Source: Bacteroidetes bacterium 4572_114 (GTDB lineage: Bacteria; Bacteroidota; Bacteroidia; Bacteroidales; 4484-276). Taken from it: DNA of 10,234 nt. Positions within the stretch are counted from its first letter, which is position 1. Each line of letters opens with the position of its first letter. The translations under genes and the position numbers were made by a program. The notes under the pieces are model-generated. The model ran no database searches. It was not told the DNA's origin and saw only the letters and a program-made list of their open reading frames with translations. Positions 6,249 to 10,234 of the stretch are shown here, one piece after another. The stretch is taken from positions 1-10,234 of the forward strand of contig NIVA01000190.1 of assembly GCA_002254335.1 (NCBI GenBank), written 5' to 3'.

Positions 6249-7262
6249 CTATTTCGGGATGGAAATAACAATCAAACCTGTTTCTTCATCTGCCACATAA
6301 ATGTAGTCATCATCAATATCCAACCCCAGTGCGTATTCAGTTTCAACAATACCGATTAATTTAGGATTGGCAACATCGCTGACATCAAGAACCTGAAAAC
6401 CACCCAACCCGGCGGCCATATAAACTTTGTTGTCTTTATAGATAATATCCCGGGCAAAACCAGGAGTGTCGTAACTGCCCACAATATGCACGTTTAAAGT
6501 ATCGGAATAATCGATAATTTGCAGGCCGGCAGTACCACAAGCCAAAAATGCCAGTGATGCACCGTCCACTAATGCAATAGATTCGGCATAGCCAGGTGTG
6601 TCGGTCCAGCTAACAAGTGGAAAAACCCCCCAGCCATCATCAAACTCGGATATATCGAATATTGATAACCCGACTTCACCGCAAGCCACCAACATCAAGG
6701 CACTGTCGTTGGTTACCGAAATACCACGGGCATACCCTGGTGCTTCAGTTTTTCCACGGGGGTCAGGTTGTGTAGGATAGCTAATATCGGCTATGTACAC
6801 ACCTTGCTCACTTATCGCGGTAAACAAATAATCACCCATTATGTAGAAACTTTTAGATGGCTTCATGGGTAAATTCGAGAAGGTTACTACAGGTTCGTAC
6901 GGATCGGACACATCAACAACAGTTACACCAAATCCGCCGGCAGCGAGATACACCACGCTATCCTTCATGTCAATCTTAGCAGAATATCCGCGCACACCTT
7001 CAACGGTTGCCGAAACAGTTTGAGGATCTGTTGGGTCGGTAATATCCAATATCAACAAACCACCCTCACCCTGGGCCATATACAATAGATTGTCTTTTTT
7101 TATAACATCCTGGGAATATCCCGGAGTATGAAATTCGGCGACAATTTTATACCCGCCCGAAAGGTCTTCCGGTTCAATTGAATCGGGGGTGGTCGGTTTG
7201 CCGCAACCCCATAAAATAGTTGAACCGATAAGTAATAAAACAAACAATTTGTAATTTTTCAT
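6249..7262 (-). CDS. LVIVD-repeat beta-propeller lipoprotein
   Basis: 337 residues. MKNYKLFVLLLIG followed by ILWGC gives a lipobox with Cys20, so the protein is lipid-anchored in the envelope. The rest is about seven repeats of roughly 40-45 residues of the LVIVD type. Each has a GY(A/S)-(D/G) turn, a central VYLAAG-like strand and a closing GL-ILDISDP-like strand. Clear units are MAQGEGGLLILDITDP, YLAAGGFGVTVVDVSDP, LACGTAGLQIIDYSD and MAAGLGGFQVLDVSD. Seven units suggest one closed seven-bladed propeller. LVIVD proteins are surface-associated and their biochemical role is mostly unknown; binding or scaffolding is likely, catalysis is not indicated. A ribosome binding site AAGGA (7271-7275) lies 8 bases before the ATG at 7262. 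The barrel gene ends 38 bases upstream, so the two are probably cotranscribed. Confidence 0.92.
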   Translation of the reverse strand: MKNYKLFVLLLIGSTILWGCGKPTTPDSIEPEDLSGGYKIVAEFHTPGYSQDVIKKDNLLYMAQGEGGLLILDITDPTDPQTVSATVEGVRGYSAKIDMKDSVVYLAAGGFGVTVVDVSDPYEPVVTFSNLPMKPSKSFYIMGDYLFTAISEQGVYIADISYPTQPDPRGKTEAPGYARGISVTNDSALMLVACGEVGLSIFDISEFDDGWGVFPLVSWTDTPGYAESIALVDGASLAFLACGTAGLQIIDYSDTLNVHIVGSYDTPGFARDIIYKDNKVYMAAGLGGFQVLDVSDVANPKLIGIVETEYALGLDIDDDYIYVADEETGLIVISIPK

Positions 7263-7300
7263 CTTCTAAATCCTTATAATTATTAATTAATTTTCAGTTA

Positions 7301-8092
7301 TTAAAATTTGAGGTTATATACCAGTTTAAACCCAATTTTATTTTCATGGTAATCCTTTTCACTCGACACATAATCACTATTTATTAAAGCTTTGGTGTCT
7401 GTATCCCTCATAAGCCAGTTATAAAACAGGGATAGCTTCAGGTATTTTTTTAACGTAATATTATAGGTGGCATAAATGCGATAGTTTTTATCGTAACGGC
7501 CAGCATGCAATTTATCCACAAGTGGAGAGTAGGGCGATGAATAATACCGGTTAAGGAGCAGGAAGTCAACATCGAGGTTATTGCTGCGTTTTGCCAGTTT
7601 GGGCAACTTCCAAACAAAATGGCGGACATAAAAATCGGGAATGTAGCTGTATAAAATTTTAATGCTGGCACTTTTAGTAATATACTGCTGAAAACCAACA
7701 CCCCAATAGAGCCAATCCTTGATGTTGTTTACAGCATAAATTTTTGGGCTAATGCTTGCATTTATCCTGGTCTTGGCTTTTTTAAAAATCTTTGGGCGGC
7801 AAATAACTTCTAAAGAAGGATTAATGATCAGGTCGTCGTAAGTTTCGATATGAAAGCGTCCTTCATCCTCACCATTCATAAACCTATTCAGGTATTTTTC
7901 TGAATACTTCAGGATATTATCGTCATAAACCATGGCAAGCCCAACCCTCAGTTCGAAATATTTTGTTTTTTTCTTCTTCTTTTTCTTTTCCTGACCAAAG
8001 GCCCCGCCGGCTGGGAGTAGTACGGTGAGTGCCAACAGAAGTAAAAACAGTTTGTGGGGCTGGAAATATTTGTTTGTTTTGAATCTTTGCAT
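7301..8092 (-). CDS. small outer-membrane beta-barrel protein
   Basis: 263 residues. A long signal peptide (about 1-34, ending AGGAFGQ) is followed by EKKKKKKKTK, seven Lys in a row, then sequence dominated by alternating polar and hydrophobic strands: YFELRVGLAMVYDDNIL, LIINPSLEVICRP, ARINASISP-like, ASIKILYSYIP, YRIYATYNITL, LKLSLFYNWL and a final KIGFKLVYNLKF. The terminal Phe and aromatic-rich last strand are typical signals for outer-membrane insertion. The VYDDNIL near the N-terminus recalls other putative porin-like barrels that open with a DxN motif. About ten to twelve strands seem possible. No family is recognised with confidence. Its position between a pgsW-side secreted protein and a lipoprotein would fit an outer-membrane part of an envelope polymer system, but this is inference. 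The start is the ATG at 8092, with no clear Shine-Dalgarno. Confidence 0.82.
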   Translation of the reverse strand: MQRFKTNKYFQPHKLFLLLLALTVLLPAGGAFGQEKKKKKKKTKYFELRVGLAMVYDDNILKYSEKYLNRFMNGEDEGRFHIETYDDLIINPSLEVICRPKIFKKAKTRINASISPKIYAVNNIKDWLYWGVGFQQYITKSASIKILYSYIPDFYVRHFVWKLPKLAKRSNNLDVDFLLLNRYYSSPYSPLVDKLHAGRYDKNYRIYATYNITLKKYLKLSLFYNWLMRDTDTKALINSDYVSSEKDYHENKIGFKLVYNLKF

Positions 8093-8121
8093 ATTTTTAT
8101 TGTTTATTTAGTTTCAGGTTT

Positions 8122-8216
8122 GACCGTGGAAGGGATGCAATCCCCGATCCCGAAAGCTTTCGGGAACGAGGGGATGGCGGCCCTGGCACCAGGGTTTCCA
8201 TCCCTTCCCTTTGGTC
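8122..8216. repeat. structured intergenic element, three-way-junction fold
   Basis: Nested inverted repeats. Outer arms are GACC (8122-8125)/GGTC (8213-8216) and GGAAGGGATG (8128-8137)/CATCCCTTCC (8199-8208). They enclose hairpin 1, ATCCCC (8140)/GGGGAT (8170) around the perfect 18-bp palindrome TCCCGAAAGCTTTCGGGA (8148-8165), and hairpin 2, CCCTGG-CA-CCAGGG (8181-8194). It lies in the 229-base gap between the secreted two-domain protein and the barrel gene and would be transcribed if both are in one operon. It could be a dispersed REP/BIME-like repeat or an mRNA processing or stability element. Confidence 0.75.
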
Positions 8217-8272
8217 AGGGATTTAAACCCTTGCGTTACACTGGTTTCAGGTATCAAGTTGTGCTTGGCTTC

Positions 8273-8298
8273 CTGCACTTTGCTCTCTGCACTTTGCT
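8273..8298. repeat. two direct copies of CTGCACTTTGCT
   Basis: Two 12-base copies (8273-8284 and 8287-8298) with a 14-base period, about 25 bases 3' of the stop of the secreted two-domain gene. It is another short-period repeat at the 3' side of a minus-strand gene. Confidence 0.6.
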
Positions 8299-8321
8299 TA
8301 ATCATCCGGCAACAGGGATAC

Positions 8322-9233
8322 CTATTCTTCCAACTTTACATCTTTTTTTGGTAGCAACAGCCGGCCTAACACTGTGCTTTTATCCTGATCTAAGGGAAGG
8401 ATTTCATAAGTATGTTTTCCTTTAGGGACGTTAATAACAAATTCGCGGGCTTTCCCGGGGATTAAATCTTTGTTATCTTTATAAACTGCTACCTCCGAAC
8501 GCCGGCTGCTCAATTGGTATGTATTTAACACTTTATCGTTTTCTTTTACCTGCAACCGGTAATGTATCCTCCCCTTCATGTGATAATGATTTTCGATACG
8601 GGTCATTACGCGCAATTCAGTTGGGCCATTAATACTAATCTTCAAAGGATTTTCAATAGAAAACCGATAATAGTTAACCGATGTTTCCCTTGAAATTAAA
8701 TCAACAGGTTCGGATGGCTGCATTGGGGAAAAAGCTATCCATTCCTGTTTTTTTGCTTTCGTTGGTATCAATTTATACCTTACAGCAACAGGCACCTCAA
8801 GGTCTTCCAATAAAAACTCAATGGTATGGTCCCCACGCCCCAGCTCAATTTCAAAATCAATAAGCTGGCCGGGCACCCCCAGGGTACCGTTTAAATAGGT
8901 GGCACTTTTAGAACGGACAGCACCACTAATATTTTCTTTTTTCTGCTCCCCGCCATCTATTATGTACAAAATATCGTATTTTATTTTGGTACCGGCATCC
9001 GGCACAAAACGGCCACGGGTAAGTACCCTAAGGATTGCCGGCCCCCTTACCGAAATAACCGATGGTTTTTCGTGGTCCAGCGAGTAGTACGACCTGGATT
9101 TTTCGGAAACAATGGTAGTAACCTTCTTTTGATGGTTCGTTGGTTTCAGATATTTGGGTTTACCAGCTGATTGGGCCAGTATTGCCGAACTTAGGAACAT
9201 TAGTACTGCGAAGCTGAGTAAGATCTTTTTCAT
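8322..9233 (-). CDS. secreted protein with two tandem copies of an unrecognised domain
   Basis: 303 residues. The signal peptide MKKILLSFAVLMFLSSAILA is followed by QSAG, a likely signal peptidase I site; there is no lipobox Cys. The mature part is an internal duplication, copy A at about 48-157 and copy B at about 187-294. Shared landmarks are YY near the start (49-50, 188-189), (R/N)GP--LRV-TR (63-73 and 202-212), an I-Y strand (KIKYDILY, RIHYRLQV), Y plus PG in the second half (113 and 121-122; 251 and 259-260), and G-HT-E (134-139, 272-277). The predicted structure is beta-rich, suggesting two carbohydrate- or protein-binding sandwich domains in the periplasm or at the surface. I do not recognise the family. 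It follows pgsW, with a spacer holding an octamer array and a MITE-like element. Confidence 0.85.
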   Translation of the reverse strand: MKKILLSFAVLMFLSSAILAQSAGKPKYLKPTNHQKKVTTIVSEKSRSYYSLDHEKPSVISVRGPAILRVLTRGRFVPDAGTKIKYDILYIIDGGEQKKENISGAVRSKSATYLNGTLGVPGQLIDFEIELGRGDHTIEFLLEDLEVPVAVRYKLIPTKAKKQEWIAFSPMQPSEPVDLISRETSVNYYRFSIENPLKISINGPTELRVMTRIENHYHMKGRIHYRLQVKENDKVLNTYQLSSRRSEVAVYKDNKDLIPGKAREFVINVPKGKHTYEILPLDQDKSTVLGRLLLPKKDVKLEE

Positions 9234-9284
9234 ATGCGTTTAGTTTTTATTAGTTCTGCTTTTAGTATCATGTGTTGCCCGGGT

Positions 9285-9531
9285 AATGTTTCAATGCTTC
9301 AATGCTTTAATGAGTCCGGTCAAAAAAGCCATTTTTTGCCGCTAATGCGCTAATATAATTTTCTAATTACCTTATAATGATGTGTCTGGAAATAGTAAAA
9401 TTTCGCTAATTATCAAAAACTTCGTTTTTAGACCGGACTCTTTAATGTTTCAATGAGTTAATGATTCTCTCATTTTAACATTGTATCATTTTACCATTGT
9501 ACCATTGTATCATTTTAGCATTATATCATTT
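9285..9531. repeat. octamer array with inverted halves, interrupted by an insert
   Basis: Leaving out 9312-9443 (the insert plus part of one flanking duplication), the sequence is an 8-base repeat. The left half starts each unit with AATG (AATGTTTC, AATGCTTC, AATGCTTT, then AATGTTTC, AATGAGTT, AATGATTC). From 9468 the orientation flips to units carrying CATT at the same phase (TCTCATTT, TAACATTG, TATCATTT, TACCATTG twice, TATCATTT, TAGCATTA, TATCATTT). It ends 13 bases from the pgsW stop. The design parallels the facing heptamer arrays at 84-190. Confidence 0.8.
9312..9440. mobile_element. 129-bp MITE-like element with 10-bp terminal inverted repeats
   Basis: The ends are GAGTCCGGTC (9312-9321) and its exact inverse GACCGGACTC (9431-9440), each bordered inside by an A-run or T-run. 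TTTAAT is directly repeated outside (9306-9311 and 9441-9446), extendable to CTTTAATG if the outermost end bases are counted as target. Removing the element and one copy of the direct repeat restores an unbroken octamer array, which supports insertion. The interior is AT-rich and non-coding, so a transposase elsewhere would be needed. Because the host sequence is itself repetitive, part of the duplication could be coincidental. Confidence 0.65.
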
Positions 9532-9544
9532 CTTCAACAACCTC

Positions 9545-10234
9545 CTACACAACCGGCAAGTCATCAGTATCATCGTTACGAAAACTTTCCGGGTTTGTTT
9601 TTTTATTTATTGAAACAGGAATAGGATCTGTACCGAGTTGATGGTGTTTCTTTTCGCTGAAATAGACGAACAGTATCACAATAATTAAAATCAACGTAGC
9701 AATCCCGGTAACAACCATACTGTATTTTTTTTGGACAAAAATTTCACCAACCCCTGGTTCAGGTAACGGCACAGGGCTACTGGGCAATCCATATTTCGCA
9801 AGCAATTGGTTTATATTCAAAAGATGGATAATAGGGACATCCTGCTGTCCCATTTGAACAATAACACCACGGACAGGAAAGTTTTTCATGGGCAAATATT
9901 CGGTAAGCCCGGGTGGGATAAGTTTGCCATTGATTGTATTTCCCAGGCTGGCAATACCGCCACCAACATTAATATATGCTTTTATCGGCTGCCCCCCGCT
10001 ATATTCTTCATAAATCCCCATTCGCCTGGCAATGCTTTTTTCAAGATATTTTTCATTAATAAATTCAATATTGTTCCGCTGTATGGCATCAACAATCAAA
10101 TCCCGCCCTTCGGGGCTTAACCCGCGTCCGAGGTCAGCGCCCCCACCAATGGAAGCAGCTACCGACCTGCTGTTAAATATGTTGGATTTGTAAAAAATGT
10201 CCTCCATATCCAGCCAGGTAAAAAAGGGATCGTT
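9545..10234 (-). CDS. pgsW: poly-gamma-glutamate system protein PgsW, C-terminal part
   Basis: The frame stays open to the right edge, so this is the last 229 residues of a longer protein; the internal ATG at 10207 is not the start, since FFTWLDMEDI reads through it. Recognisable parts are SIGGGADLGRGLSPEGRDLI, IKAYINVGGGIASLG, a VPIIHLLNINQLLAKYGLP stretch and a PLPEPGVGEIF segment, all characteristic as I recall them of the PgsW family found beside PgsB and PgsC in Gram-negative poly-gamma-glutamate loci. A C-terminal membrane anchor (SMVVTGIATLILIIVILFVY) precedes a polar tail rich in Asp and Asn, so the C-terminal end lies across the membrane from the main domain. The precise role of PgsW is not established. 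The genes just beyond the window are expected to include pgsB (ligase) and pgsC. Confidence 0.85.
   Translation of the reverse strand, partial: NDPFFTWLDMEDIFYKSNIFNSRSVAASIGGGADLGRGLSPEGRDLIVDAIQRNNIEFINEKYLEKSIARRMGIYEEYSGGQPIKAYINVGGGIASLGNTINGKLIPPGLTEYLPMKNFPVRGVIVQMGQQDVPIIHLLNINQLLAKYGLPSSPVPLPEPGVGEIFVQKKYSMVVTGIATLILIIVILFVYFSEKKHHQLGTDPIPVSINKKTNPESFRNDDTDDLPVV

Noticed and set aside
8054..8425. Plus-strand 123-codon frame across the structured spacer
   Set aside because: It spans palindromes and two gene ends on the other strand; composition follows the repeats.

Overview
The window looks like a chromosomal segment from an AT-rich Gram-negative bacterium of the Bacteroidota/FCB type (Ignavibacteriota, Calditrichota, Marinimicrobia-like lineages cannot be told apart here). 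The reasons are a secreted FG-GAP/PKD protein ending in a YPNPF-type FlgD-like/type A sorting domain, an LVIVD-repeat lipoprotein, a predicted outer-membrane barrel, mostly weak Shine-Dalgarno sequences, and intergenic spaces full of short-period repeats and TCCCG...CGGGA palindromes.

Region 1 (1-1400): a repeat-rich flank (hairpin plus two heptamer arrays facing each other) lies downstream of a complete minus-strand histone-deacetylase-family amidohydrolase (280-1164). Its upstream region holds a 16-bp palindrome, a 12-bp inverted repeat and a possible Bacteroidota-type promoter.

Region 2 (1400-3945): a gene graveyard. In order it contains a dodecin gene with two in-frame stops, an unrecognised coding remnant with two stops, an internal fragment of an IS5/IS1182-like transposase, a C-terminal fragment resembling a DUF3471 tail, and a secreted FG-GAP/PKD/sorting-domain protein broken by two apparent single-A deletions. 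Restoring those two bases gives one clean 360-residue protein.

Region 3 (4128-10234): six minus-strand genes in a row, all for envelope proteins. Transcription would run from the right edge: the 3' part of pgsW (poly-gamma-glutamate system protein), a secreted protein made of two copies of one domain, a small outer-membrane barrel, an LVIVD beta-propeller lipoprotein, a DUF1624/HGSNAT-like membrane acyltransferase, and a second two-repeat lipoprotein that follows the acyltransferase closely. The pgsW gene suggests that the synthetase genes pgsB and pgsC lie just outside the window to the right. I infer that the downstream genes may be an accessory set for exporting, modifying or anchoring a poly-gamma-glutamate-like polymer in a double-membrane cell. 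That link rests on neighbourhood only.

Non-coding structure is the other notable theme. Short-period repeats lie just 3' of four minus-strand genes. A 129-bp MITE-like element with 10-bp inverted ends sits inside one of these arrays, flanked by TTTAAT on both sides. A roughly 95-bp sequence that can fold into a three-way junction lies between two genes of the envelope cluster.
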